This document shows positions 7,899 to 16,308 of a stretch of 35,715 bases of DNA, piece after piece; within the stretch, counting starts at the first letter, position 1, and each line of letters opens with the position of its first letter. The stretch lies in contig JAFUOX010000099.1 in assembly GCA_017481725.1 (NCBI GenBank), positions 1 to 35,715 of the forward strand, in the 5' to 3' direction. The DNA comes from Kiritimatiellia bacterium. GTDB taxonomy: Bacteria; Verrucomicrobiota; Kiritimatiellia; RFP12; UBA3636. The translations under genes and the position numbers were made by a program. Below the pieces are notes generated by a model. It was given only the letters and a program-made list of their open reading frames with translations, was not told the origin of the DNA and did not search any database.

Positions 7899-9239
7899 CT
7901 ATTTTAAGAACACAAATTCCTCTGCTTCGCAGATTGTTCTAGTTTTGAAAAATTCATCCATCCATGCTCGTGGTGCATGAAGCATCTCTGTTACTAGGTA
8001 AACTGCGTGTTTGCCTGTTACATTCTCAACACGAGTGCGATAGGTGCCATCATTAAGCCCAATCTCCACAGCTCCTATTTCTGTGCCTCCATTCTCCGCA
8101 CATGGAGCATCAATGAATATTCGCACCTTGCCACGATGCCCACCACCTATTACTTTTATTGCAAATTCCATTGTCTTTGTGGCATAGTCCTCGCCAAAAT
8201 CAAAGTACTTATAGCCCATAACACAACCATCTGTTAACTTTGTTACTACGCGACGAAATACATCCTTCTCTGTAACAAAGCAGCCTCCTGTAAGAACACA
8301 TGCTATTTCTGCTTTTGTTGGTTCATATGGATTAAGTGCATTCTGAAAGCCTAGACTTGTCATTTCAACTGGAGGAATACTTCCATCTGGAAGAATAGTT
8401 ATCCTTTCAACACATGCCCGGCGCGAAGTAATAGAATTATTTGTCATTCTATGATAGAAAACAAACCACTCTCCATTTATGTTACAAATTGAACCATGAT
8501 TGTTTCCTGCTGGATAATCAACACCATTATCAATAATGTATCCTCTATATGTAAACGGACCTGTTGGTGATGGGGCAGTGGCATAGGCAAGCCTACTACC
8601 TTTTCTTGGGGAATATATTAAGTAATATGTGTCTCCAATTTTACGTGGAGATGAGGCTTCGTAAAATCTCTCCTCATCTGGTGTTTCTGGACTATCTGCA
8701 ATTTCGTGACGCTTCAAGCTGCCATGAATTACCTTGTACATTGTTTCTGCATCAAGCTCACCCATATTTGAACGTTCAAAGCCATAATAGCAATAGACTC
8801 TACCATCATCATCAACCAATACTCCTATATCATTAAAGACACCATCATCACCACCATCCTCTGGTGCATAATCATAGGTAGATAAAAATTTAAATGGTCC
8901 CTCGGGCTTATCGCTTATACTTACACACCCTTTAGCTCCTGCAATGTATGTGTAAAGGTAATATTTATCTCCTTTTTTTATTACATCTGGTGCATATAAT
9001 CTATTCTCTGTGTGAGGTACGCTAGATGGATGATCTGTGTCAGGGCGTGTGTGGAAGCTATGCCCATGACATGTCCATTGGTTTAGGTTGTTTAATGGTG
9101 CTGACCAAACCTTGAGCTTGTAATTGCAAAATTCTGTTCCATCAAATTGGTCGTGTGATCCGTAGATATAAACTCTATCGCCAAAAATTCGTGGCTCTGC
9201 ATCTGGAATATATTCCCAAAGTGGTAAAAATGGATTCAT
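7899..9239 (-). CDS. Glycoside hydrolase family 43 protein (arabinofuranosidase/xylosidase-like), cytosolic
   Basis: This 446-residue protein shows the five-bladed beta-propeller pattern of GH43. D13 in IPDAEPRIF is the likely base, the aspartate in NDIGVLVDDDG the pKa modulator, and the glutamate in FYEASSPRK the general acid. An accessory beta-sandwich-like region (about residues 310-446) follows the propeller. There is no signal peptide, so it probably acts on imported arabino- or xylo-oligosaccharides. It starts with ATG at 9239, behind a weak purine-rich site and a plausible promoter at 9325-9353. It is divergent from the DUF4349 lipoprotein. The exact linkage cannot be assigned. Confidence 0.9.
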   Translation of the reverse strand: MNPFLPLWEYIPDAEPRIFGDRVYIYGSHDQFDGTEFCNYKLKVWSAPLNNLNQWTCHGHSFHTRPDTDHPSSVPHTENRLYAPDVIKKGDKYYLYTYIAGAKGCVSISDKPEGPFKFLSTYDYAPEDGGDDGVFNDIGVLVDDDGRVYCYYGFERSNMGELDAETMYKVIHGSLKRHEIADSPETPDEERFYEASSPRKIGDTYYLIYSPRKGSRLAYATAPSPTGPFTYRGYIIDNGVDYPAGNNHGSICNINGEWFVFYHRMTNNSITSRRACVERITILPDGSIPPVEMTSLGFQNALNPYEPTKAEIACVLTGGCFVTEKDVFRRVVTKLTDGCVMGYKYFDFGEDYATKTMEFAIKVIGGGHRGKVRIFIDAPCAENGGTEIGAVEIGLNDGTYRTRVENVTGKHAVYLVTEMLHAPRAWMDEFFKTRTICEAEEFVFLK

Positions 9240-9324
9240 TTTTATTTTCTCTTTATAAACTTTATTTTTTTTGTAAATTTGAGTTGAAACACCAGATTAA
9301 CAAGTGTTTGAATTAATCAAATTA

Positions 9325-9353
9325 AGAATAGCAAAAATTTAGATGTAAAGCAA
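9325..9353 (-). promoter_or_regulatory. Putative sigma70-type promoter of the GH43 gene
   Basis: Read on the minus strand: TTGCTT, a 17-base spacer, then TATTCT. It points at the GH43 start 86 bases downstream. The remaining divergent intergenic region (9240-9579) is AT-rich, with no other clear signal except the plus-strand promoter at 9490-9518. Confidence 0.45.
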
Positions 9354-9489
9354 CAGACACGACTATATTGCTATTAAAATAGTTATAAATATTCAATATA
9401 TTTAAAACACCTGACACATTCACATTAGATTAATACTTTTTTTGAAATCTACAGAAACAAATGAAAAATGCAAATAATTGAAAACTATT

Positions 9490-9518
9490 TGACTTTTGTA
9501 TAGAGAAATGCTATAAAT
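9490..9518 (+). promoter_or_regulatory. Sigma70-type promoter of the DUF4349 lipoprotein gene
   Basis: TTGACT, a 17-base spacer, and TATAAA form a near-consensus promoter about 60 bases before the ATG at 9580. The ribosome binding site is the AGGGGTG shortly before the start. Confidence 0.6.
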
Positions 9519-9579
9519 TTTCATATAAGTTAAATTTCGTTGTTTATTGTATTTATATTTAATTTTATAGGGGTGATAT

Positions 9580-10311
9580 ATGAAAACAAATATGCTCACA
9601 ATTGCGTCTGTCGTGGCTCTATTTTCTTTCGGATGTACAACAGTTCCTTCTGGTGGATACGCATATGACTCATTTTATTCAATTAATCCAAGTTCACATG
9701 CTAATAATGCTATTATAGAATCTCTTGATGCAGAAATTGCAGAGGGTAATGGTGCAGAAGAGAAACCTCAATCAGACAAGTATTTTATTTGGTCAGGAAG
9801 TATCTCTTTGGAGCATAAGGATGTAGCTGTTTGCGAGGAAGAGGTTATCAATGCTGTCAAAGCTTTGTCAGGCACCATAAAAGCAAAAAGAAATTATGAA
9901 GATAGCTGCGTTTCAATAGATTTTCTTGTGCCTAATACAAATTTTGATAAATGTATGGATGATATAAAGCAGTGTGGTACTTTGCTTAGTGAGAGAGTTT
10001 TCTCTGAGGATGTGACAGCAAATTATGTTGATGTTCAATCTCGCCTAGATAATCTTATCAAGACAAGAGATAAGTATAAGGCTCTTCTTGATAAAGCTCA
10101 GACGGTTGAGGAAATCCTAAAGGTTGAAAGAGAGCTTTCAAGAGTGCAATCCGAGATTGACGCAAAACAGGCAGTATTTAATGCTCTTAAAAATGATGTT
10201 ACTCAGTATGAAATAAATGTAGAAATAAATAAAAAGAAAATTAAAGGACCTTTAGGATACTTATTTAGTGGCATTGAATACGTTGTAGTAAAATTATTTA
10301 TTTGGAATTAA
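9580..10311 (+). CDS. DUF4349-type lipoprotein
   Basis: This 243-residue envelope protein has an N-terminal lipoprotein-like signal (MKTNMLTIASVVALFSFGC); C19 is the likely lipidated cysteine, although the lipobox SFGC is not ideal. From about residue 65 it follows the DUF4349 pattern: two beta-alpha units, then a long charged helical hairpin (about 145-210) containing TVEEILKVERELSRVQSEID, typical of the family. The C-terminus has a short hydrophobic stretch (GYLFSGIEYVVVKLFI) instead of the full transmembrane helix many members carry. The function of DUF4349 proteins is unknown. The gene is followed 40 bases later by a methyltransferase on the same strand, with no evident functional link. 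Confidence 0.82.
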   Translation: MKTNMLTIASVVALFSFGCTTVPSGGYAYDSFYSINPSSHANNAIIESLDAEIAEGNGAEEKPQSDKYFIWSGSISLEHKDVAVCEEEVINAVKALSGTIKAKRNYEDSCVSIDFLVPNTNFDKCMDDIKQCGTLLSERVFSEDVTANYVDVQSRLDNLIKTRDKYKALLDKAQTVEEILKVERELSRVQSEIDAKQAVFNALKNDVTQYEINVEINKKKIKGPLGYLFSGIEYVVVKLFIWN

Positions 10312-10351
10312 TTTTAGAGATACGTGCATTCTAATTTGCTGTTAAAAAAGT

Positions 10352-11107
10352 ATGAATTCTCCTAAAATGGAGAACAAAGATTTTTTCACAAAAAAATCTG
10401 AGGACTATTCACGTTATCGTCCGTCTTATCCAGCTGCTGCCATTTCTTGGTTATGGGAAAAATGTATAGGCAAGTGCGTAGTAGATATTGGTGCAGGTAC
10501 CGGCATATTTACTAAATGCTTGAAACAATGCTTTGAAGATATTTATGCAGTAGAGCCTAATGGCGATATGCGTAAACAATTCAATTTATTTCTTCCTGAT
10601 ATACCTTGTACTGGAGGCTATGCTGAGGATACTGGATTACCCAATGCATCTATAGATTTAATAACTGTAGCACAAGCATTTCATTGGTTTGATGAGGATA
10701 AATTTAAACTTGAAGCAATGAGAATTTTGCGCCCCAATGGTCGTGTTGCTATTATATGGAATACAAGCGTTAAAAATGATTTTTCAGTTGCACGAGACAA
10801 GGTATGTCAAAAATATTGTCCACGCTTTTCTAGGGGTTATGCAGGGAAACGAACAGTAGAAGAGGGTGACGTATTTTTAAGGAGCATATATTTTAAAGAT
10901 GTTGAGTTTGTTGAGTTTGATAATCCGTTTGCTATGGATTATGACTCTTTTATTGGAAATATACGCTCACGATCTTATGCAATTCTACCTAATGAAAAGC
11001 ATTATGATGACTTTATCAAAGAATGTGGTAGGGTCTTTAATAAATATGCTGTAGATGGACTTGTTGTAGAAAATCAGAAAACGACAATTTATTTAGGCAG
11101 GTTTTAA
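10352..11107 (+). CDS. Class I SAM-dependent methyltransferase
   Basis: This 251-residue cytosolic protein has the Rossmann-like methyltransferase fold. Motif I, VVDIGAGTGIFT, binds S-adenosylmethionine; the acidic YAVEPNG follows strand 2; LITVAQAFHWFD and RILRPNGRVAIIWN match the methyltransferase type 11 pattern (motifs post-I to III). The AQAFHWF segment is typical of the group related to trans-aconitate and small-molecule methyltransferases. Its substrate is unknown. Two starts are possible: ATG at 10352, or the internal ATG at 10367 (MENKDFF). Neither has a strong ribosome binding site. It converges on the glycerate kinase gene, with 18 bases between stops. Confidence 0.87.
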   Translation: MNSPKMENKDFFTKKSEDYSRYRPSYPAAAISWLWEKCIGKCVVDIGAGTGIFTKCLKQCFEDIYAVEPNGDMRKQFNLFLPDIPCTGGYAEDTGLPNASIDLITVAQAFHWFDEDKFKLEAMRILRPNGRVAIIWNTSVKNDFSVARDKVCQKYCPRFSRGYAGKRTVEEGDVFLRSIYFKDVEFVEFDNPFAMDYDSFIGNIRSRSYAILPNEKHYDDFIKECGRVFNKYAVDGLVVENQKTTIYLGRF

Positions 11108-11125
11108 TTTAAATAGTATGGTTTA

Positions 11126-12271
11126 TTAATAGTTTGAAAAAGTGTTTTCAACTGTTCGTGATAAATTTGCTACAGAATTTTCTTTTATCATGGCAACATC
11201 TAGAGGCATTCCTTCTCTATTAATTTCGTATGCGCCATCGAAAATTTTAGATTCTCCAATTGCTTGTTTATCCTCAATTATACCTGCATAGGCAATAACC
11301 TTTTTCCCATGTTTTTTGGCTAGCTTGGCTATAGTGACAGGGATTTTGCCCATAGTGCTTTGGGAGTCAAGTTTTCCTTCACCTACGATAATTATATCAG
11401 ATTGACTAATATGCTCTTCAAGCTTAGTCTCTCTAATTACAATTTGCGCACCTGACATAAGCTTTCCATTAAGCATCATTAAGAATGCAAAACCAATTCC
11501 ACCAGCGGCACCAGCACCAGGCGTGTATCTGTTTGATGTAATTGAGCTATCTCGATTTTGAACATACTTCTCCAGCTTTTCTGCAAAGCAATTCATCCAT
11601 TCATCCATTTGCTCAACCATTTCTGGTGTAGCTCCCTTTTGTGGAGCAAAGATTTTGCTGCAGCCTTTTTCTCCTGTAAGCGGATTATCTACATCGCAAG
11701 CAATTGTAAACTCACACTCTTTTATTATGCTTGCGAGAGGGGAGTTTTCTATTGCTGCAGCAAGTCTTACGCCATTTGCACCAAATGGTACTGGTGTTCC
11801 ATGCTCATCATTAATTTTAAATCCAAGAGCTTGCAGCATTCCAATTCCACAATCATTTGTTGCACTGCCGCCGATGCCGATAATAAACTTCCGGCAGTTT
11901 TTGTTTAGCGCATCCTTTATTAATTCACCAACACCAAAGGTGGTTGTTAGCATTGGATTACGTTGCTCCTTTGGAACAAGGGTAATGCCAGCAGCCTCAG
12001 CCATTTCGATTATAGCGGTATGCGCATTGGTAATAATGTAAGAGGCGAAAATTTTGTTGCCTAATGGACCTGTTACAGGAATTTTGTGAGTTTCACATTG
12101 CTTTCCAAAAGTTAGTGCTTCAATAGTGCCTTCGCCTCCATCAGCAACTGGTATTACATTAACAATTGCTTGATTATTTGTTGCACCAATAATCCCTTTT
12201 TTGATTGCATTACCAGCTTCTATAGAAGTCATGCTGCCTTTGAATGAATCTACCGCAATTGTAACTTTCAT
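11126..12271 (-). CDS. Glycerate kinase (GarK/GlxK family)
   Basis: This 381-residue kinase phosphorylates D-glycerate to 2- or 3-phosphoglycerate, feeding lower glycolysis. The family hallmarks are present: KVTIAVDSFKGSMTS at the N-terminus, PVADGGEGT, IGIGGSATNDCG, and PGAGAAGGIGFAF. I start it at the ATG at 12271, which gives the conserved MKVTIAVDSFKG. A longer reading from a TTG at 12283 adds only four residues. It lies 100 bases after glnN on the same strand and could be the tail of that transcript, but no shared pathway is obvious. The symbol is left blank because the 2- versus 3-phosphoglycerate product cannot be distinguished. Confidence 0.93.
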   Translation of the reverse strand: MKVTIAVDSFKGSMTSIEAGNAIKKGIIGATNNQAIVNVIPVADGGEGTIEALTFGKQCETHKIPVTGPLGNKIFASYIITNAHTAIIEMAEAAGITLVPKEQRNPMLTTTFGVGELIKDALNKNCRKFIIGIGGSATNDCGIGMLQALGFKINDEHGTPVPFGANGVRLAAAIENSPLASIIKECEFTIACDVDNPLTGEKGCSKIFAPQKGATPEMVEQMDEWMNCFAEKLEKYVQNRDSSITSNRYTPGAGAAGGIGFAFLMMLNGKLMSGAQIVIRETKLEEHISQSDIIIVGEGKLDSQSTMGKIPVTIAKLAKKHGKKVIAYAGIIEDKQAIGESKIFDGAYEINREGMPLDVAMIKENSVANLSRTVENTFSNY

Positions 12272-12370
12272 ATTGTACACCAAAATTGAAAATTCTATTA
12301 ATTATACTTTTATTGTCTTAGACTGTTTTTGTACACCGGCACGCTTATAATAAGTAGCAGCTTCTTAACT

Positions 12371-14509
12371 TTAGTATAAGAATAGCATCTCGCGATATTT
12401 TGGTAATGGCCACTTTTGGTCATCAACTATTTGCTCAAGGCTATCGACTAGCTCTCTAAGCTTTGCCATCTGATTTTTAATTTCAGCTGCATCCATTTCG
12501 CTTAATGCTGCATCCAAAACAGCACAACAATCAGTTATTGCATCAATACCCACACCTAGTAGAGTAGCTTTGTTTTTAATACCCTTTGTGCCTGCTTTAA
12601 ATTTAATAGAAGCAGCTGTACTCAATGCTGAAATTGCAGCTGAGTATTCTGACATAATTACTGGCATGATTACACTGCTTGCAAGCTCAGAAGCAATCTC
12701 GCCCTCTATACGAAGCCTACGATAATAATCCTCTAAAAATACCTCGTATCGTGAGCTCATCTCCAAAGGAGATAATACCTTATATTTATCAAGGAATTTT
12801 TGATTATTGGCATCCATTAATGGCTTTAATGCCTCTAATGTGTTAGGGAAATTAGGTAGCCCGCGTTTTTCTGCTTCTTTGCGCCATTCATCACTATAGC
12901 CATTGCCATTGAAGATGATGCGCTTGTGCTTTTTCATGATGTCTCTTAAAACACTCTGTAGATGCTCATTGAAAGCTTCTGGAGAAGCCTTCTCTAGCTT
13001 TTCTGAAATATAGTCTAATGACTCTGCCACAATGGTGTTTAGCATCATGTTGACATTTGCACAGGATTGGCTTGAACCAGGTGAGCGGAACTCAAATTTG
13101 TTGCTTGTAAATGCAAATGGGCTAGTGCGGTTGCGGTCTGTTGCATCGCGTGGCAATGGTGGGAGTGCATCAACACCGATACGCATAGGCTCAAGCTTCT
13201 TGCTTGCCTTGCGGTCTCCAGCAACAATTCTCTCAACAATCTCGTTAAACTGATCACCAAGAAAGATTGATATAATTGCAGGAGGTGCTTCACCAGCACC
13301 TAAGCGATGATCGTTACCAACACTACATGTTGCCGCACGCAATAAGTCAGCATGCAAATCTACGCCACGAATAATGCCAGCAAGAACAGTTAAGAAAATC
13401 ATATTCTGTTCTGGATCCTTACCTGGGTCCAGTAGATTGCGTGAACCATAAGAAACAGACCAATTGTTGTGCTTACCAGAACCATTTACGCCAACAAATG
13501 GCTTTTCATGAAGTAAGCATATTAATCCGTAGCGTTCAGCAACTGTACGCAATACCTCCATAACAAGCATATTGTGGTCAACAGAAAGATTTTGCTCCTC
13601 AAAAACAGGTGCTAATTCAAATTGAGCAGGAGCAACCTCATTATGACGGGTCTTTGCAGGGATTCCCAATGCCCAAAGCTCTTTCTCTACTTCTGTCATA
13701 AAGGAAACGATGCGAGGCTTGATAGAACCAAAATAATGATCCTCAAGCTGCTGATGCTTTGCAGGAGGTGCACCAAATAGTGTTCGCCCTGTCTGAATGA
13801 GGTCAGGTCTTTGTAAATAGAATTTCTTATCAATAAGGAAGTATTCTTGCTCTGCACCTAATGTAACCTTTACATTAGCCTCTTCTACGCTAAAGCAATT
13901 CATTAAACGGTGTACTGCTGCCTTAAGGGCTTGGATAGAGCGCAATAGAGGAGTCTTTTTATCAAGTGCAGCTCCAGTGTAGCTACAAAATGCTGTCGGA
14001 ATACACAATGTTGCTCCATTTGGATGGCGTTTAATGAAGGCAGGACTTGTTGGATCCCAAGCTGTATATCCACGAGCCTCAAATGTAGAACGAATACCTC
14101 CAGAAGGGAAGCTTGATGCATCAGATTCACCAACTACAAGGTTTTTGCCACTAAATGACATAATGGCACCGCTTTTGCCGTCTGGCTCAAGGAATGAATC
14201 GTGCTTTTCTGCTGTTCCACTTGTTAATGGCTGAAACCAGTGCGTATAGTGTGTTGCTCCACGTTCAATAGCCCATTCCTTCATCGCATGTGCAACATCA
14301 CCTGCTATTGTTGGGTCAAGAGGCGTTCCATTGTTTATTGTTGCAATAAGCTGCTCAGCAATTCCCTTAGATAGATATTGGCGAATTGCTGTCTCATTGA
14401 AAACATCACATCCATAGAAATCAATATTCGCAGGCGAAAGCTCAATTTTTTGTAATGCAGGCTTATCACCAATTTTTACTAAAGCATCAAATCTATTAGA
14501 ATTACACAT
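12371..14509 (-). CDS. glnN: Glutamine synthetase type III
   Basis: This 712-residue enzyme makes glutamine from glutamate, ammonia and ATP. The length and motifs fit the large dodecameric GSIII family rather than GSI or GSII. They include the N-terminal MKEWAIERGATHYTHWFQP, LGAEQEYFLID with metal-binding glutamates, the long VNGSGKHNNWSVS nucleotide/substrate loop, and NRTSPFAFTSNKFEFRSPG. GSIII is common in Bacteroidetes, clostridia and PVC bacteria. The start has a good AGAGGT ribosome binding site. It follows potC by 48 bases on the same strand, so polyamine-type uptake and ammonia assimilation may be co-transcribed. I see no clear PII or NtrC-type operator in the short gap. Confidence 0.97.
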   Translation of the reverse strand: MCNSNRFDALVKIGDKPALQKIELSPANIDFYGCDVFNETAIRQYLSKGIAEQLIATINNGTPLDPTIAGDVAHAMKEWAIERGATHYTHWFQPLTSGTAEKHDSFLEPDGKSGAIMSFSGKNLVVGESDASSFPSGGIRSTFEARGYTAWDPTSPAFIKRHPNGATLCIPTAFCSYTGAALDKKTPLLRSIQALKAAVHRLMNCFSVEEANVKVTLGAEQEYFLIDKKFYLQRPDLIQTGRTLFGAPPAKHQQLEDHYFGSIKPRIVSFMTEVEKELWALGIPAKTRHNEVAPAQFELAPVFEEQNLSVDHNMLVMEVLRTVAERYGLICLLHEKPFVGVNGSGKHNNWSVSYGSRNLLDPGKDPEQNMIFLTVLAGIIRGVDLHADLLRAATCSVGNDHRLGAGEAPPAIISIFLGDQFNEIVERIVAGDRKASKKLEPMRIGVDALPPLPRDATDRNRTSPFAFTSNKFEFRSPGSSQSCANVNMMLNTIVAESLDYISEKLEKASPEAFNEHLQSVLRDIMKKHKRIIFNGNGYSDEWRKEAEKRGLPNFPNTLEALKPLMDANNQKFLDKYKVLSPLEMSSRYEVFLEDYYRRLRIEGEIASELASSVIMPVIMSEYSAAISALSTAASIKFKAGTKGIKNKATLLGVGIDAITDCCAVLDAALSEMDAAEIKNQMAKLRELVDSLEQIVDDQKWPLPKYREMLFLY

Positions 14510-14557
14510 AATTACCTCTATTTAAAACAGCTTAATGCTAAATCAATATGTTGTCTA

Positions 14558-15340
14558 TTAGCTCTTTTTCTCGTCTCTGCCAAGCATTCTACTTGCTACT
14601 ACAGCAAGAATAGTGATCAAAATCAATATGGTTGATAGGGCATTGATGATTGGAAGCTTTGGGCTACGCTTAATCATGCCATATACCTTTACAGGGAGAG
14701 TATCGCTTCCAGGACCAGCAACAAAGAAGGTTATAACAAAATCATCAATTGATAGCGTAAACGCAAGCAAACCACCGGCAACAATACCAGGAAGAAGATT
14801 TGGGAATTGCACCTTCCAAAAGGTTTGCCATGGATTTGCACCTAAATCCTGTGCAGCCTCTAAAATGCTATTGTCAAAGTCCTGTAAGCGCCCTAATACA
14901 GCCATTGCCACATAGCTAATACAAAATGTTGTATGTGCTAAATAAACTGTAAATAAGGATTGCTTTAAGCCAATTGCAACAAAGAATAATAATATGCTGA
15001 TACCCATCAAAATATCTGGCAATACTAGATGTGTATAAATTAGACCGTAGTGAGCATTTTGAATCATTCCCTTCCACTTGTTGATAGCAAGTGCTGCTGT
15101 TGTGCCCAAAATTACAGCGGAGAGGGTAGATGTAAGAGCAATTTTAACAGTGTTGCCCATTGCATGCCAAATTTCCCTGTCCCTAAATAGCTCTTCATAC
15201 CAATGAAGGGTAAATCCATCCCAAGAGCCACAATACTTATCTGCATTAAATGAATTTACAACTAGGATTATGATTGGCAAATAAAAGAATATAATTACTG
15301 CCCAAAGGACAACCTTGGAGTGATTTTGCATTCGCTTCAT
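14558..15340 (-). CDS. potC: Spermidine/putrescine-type ABC transporter permease
   Basis: This 260-residue inner-membrane permease has six predicted helices and a cytoplasmic EAA loop (LEAAQDLGANPWQTFWKV) that contacts the ATPase. The DDFVITFFVAGPGSDTLPV segment is typical of PotC proteins. Its ATG overlaps the potB stop by four bases, so the two permeases are translationally coupled. It is followed by glnN instead of the usual binding-protein gene potD, which is absent from the window. Confidence 0.92.
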   Translation of the reverse strand: MKRMQNHSKVVLWAVIIFFYLPIIILVVNSFNADKYCGSWDGFTLHWYEELFRDREIWHAMGNTVKIALTSTLSAVILGTTAALAINKWKGMIQNAHYGLIYTHLVLPDILMGISILLFFVAIGLKQSLFTVYLAHTTFCISYVAMAVLGRLQDFDNSILEAAQDLGANPWQTFWKVQFPNLLPGIVAGGLLAFTLSIDDFVITFFVAGPGSDTLPVKVYGMIKRSPKLPIINALSTILILITILAVVASRMLGRDEKKS

Positions 15341-16308
15341 TTTCTAACCCCTCCTTTGCTTTTGTTGCGTTTGTTTTCCTCTGTGATTGCTGCCTCAACA
15401 GCCTCTGTTTCAGTAATGTTAATGTTACGCCTACGAATAAAACACCATGCAATAAATGGAGGAACTAATACACCTAAAAAGAGCAGGGCAGACAATGCAC
15501 TTGCATGAGGTAGGTTTCTATCAGGAATTGCTCTCTGATAAATCTTTGAACCAACCATCTCGCTGTCTGTTCCACCGACAATATCAGGAACAACGTAGGA
15601 ACCTAGAGCAGGGATAAGCACCATCAATGTGGCAGAGTATATACCTGCCTTGATGCCAGGTACAAATATCTGTATGAAGGCTCGCAATGGTGTAGAACCC
15701 AAATCAAGAGCTGCTTCAATCAGACTAAAGTCAAACTTCTCTGCCGCTGCATATAATGGCAAGATTGCAAATGGAAGATAGGTGTATATCATAACAACAA
15801 GCACCGCCCCAGAATTATAAAGGAGCTGCTCTGTCGGTTGAATAAAACCAAGTGTTATAAATAATTTACTAATCAATCCCTCTGGATGAAGTAATGTTTT
15901 CCATGCAAAAACGCGCACAAGAAAACTCGTCCAAAATGGAAGAATAATTAGTCCTACCAAAAAATGGCGAATCTTTTTTGAAGCCCTAGCTATTGCAAAA
16001 GCACATGGCACAGAAATCACAATACATAGAAATGTTGCAACAACACTTAACCAAATCGTTCTCCAAACAATTTCTGGGTAGCTTGGATTTGATATTGTTT
16101 GCCATGTATGTAATGTCCATGTATCGCCAATTCCTCCACCAGGTGCAGTAGAGCGAAAAGATAGTGCAAATATTAGCACTGTTGGAATAAGGAAGAAAAT
16201 AACCATCCATAAAAATGAAGGAGCAGTTACAATCAACTCATTCAAGTGGTGCTTAATTCTTTGCATAAAACCACGCTTAGGTGGTGTGATGCTAGAACTA
16301 TTTGTCAT
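15337..16308 (-). CDS. potB: Spermidine/putrescine-type ABC transporter permease
   Basis: This 323-residue permease carries six predicted helices after a hydrophilic N-terminus and a PotB-like EAA loop (EAALDLGSTPLRAFIQI). I place the start at the ATG at 16308 (MTNSSSITPPKRG), 11 bases inside the end of potA. A longer reading from 16386 would add 26 Lys/Arg/Gln-rich residues that merely shadow the low-complexity end of potA. It partners PotC in the channel of an ATP-driven importer for polyamines or a related solute. Confidence 0.92.
   Translation of the reverse strand: MTNSSSITPPKRGFMQRIKHHLNELIVTAPSFLWMVIFFLIPTVLIFALSFRSTAPGGGIGDTWTLHTWQTISNPSYPEIVWRTIWLSVVATFLCIVISVPCAFAIARASKKIRHFLVGLIILPFWTSFLVRVFAWKTLLHPEGLISKLFITLGFIQPTEQLLYNSGAVLVVMIYTYLPFAILPLYAAAEKFDFSLIEAALDLGSTPLRAFIQIFVPGIKAGIYSATLMVLIPALGSYVVPDIVGGTDSEMVGSKIYQRAIPDRNLPHASALSALLFLGVLVPPFIAWCFIRRRNINITETEAVEAAITEENKRNKSKGGVRK

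Noticed and set aside
11558..12041. Open frames of 116 and 128 codons opposite the glycerate kinase gene
   Set aside because: Antisense shadows of a well-supported gene; no start signals or recognisable domains.
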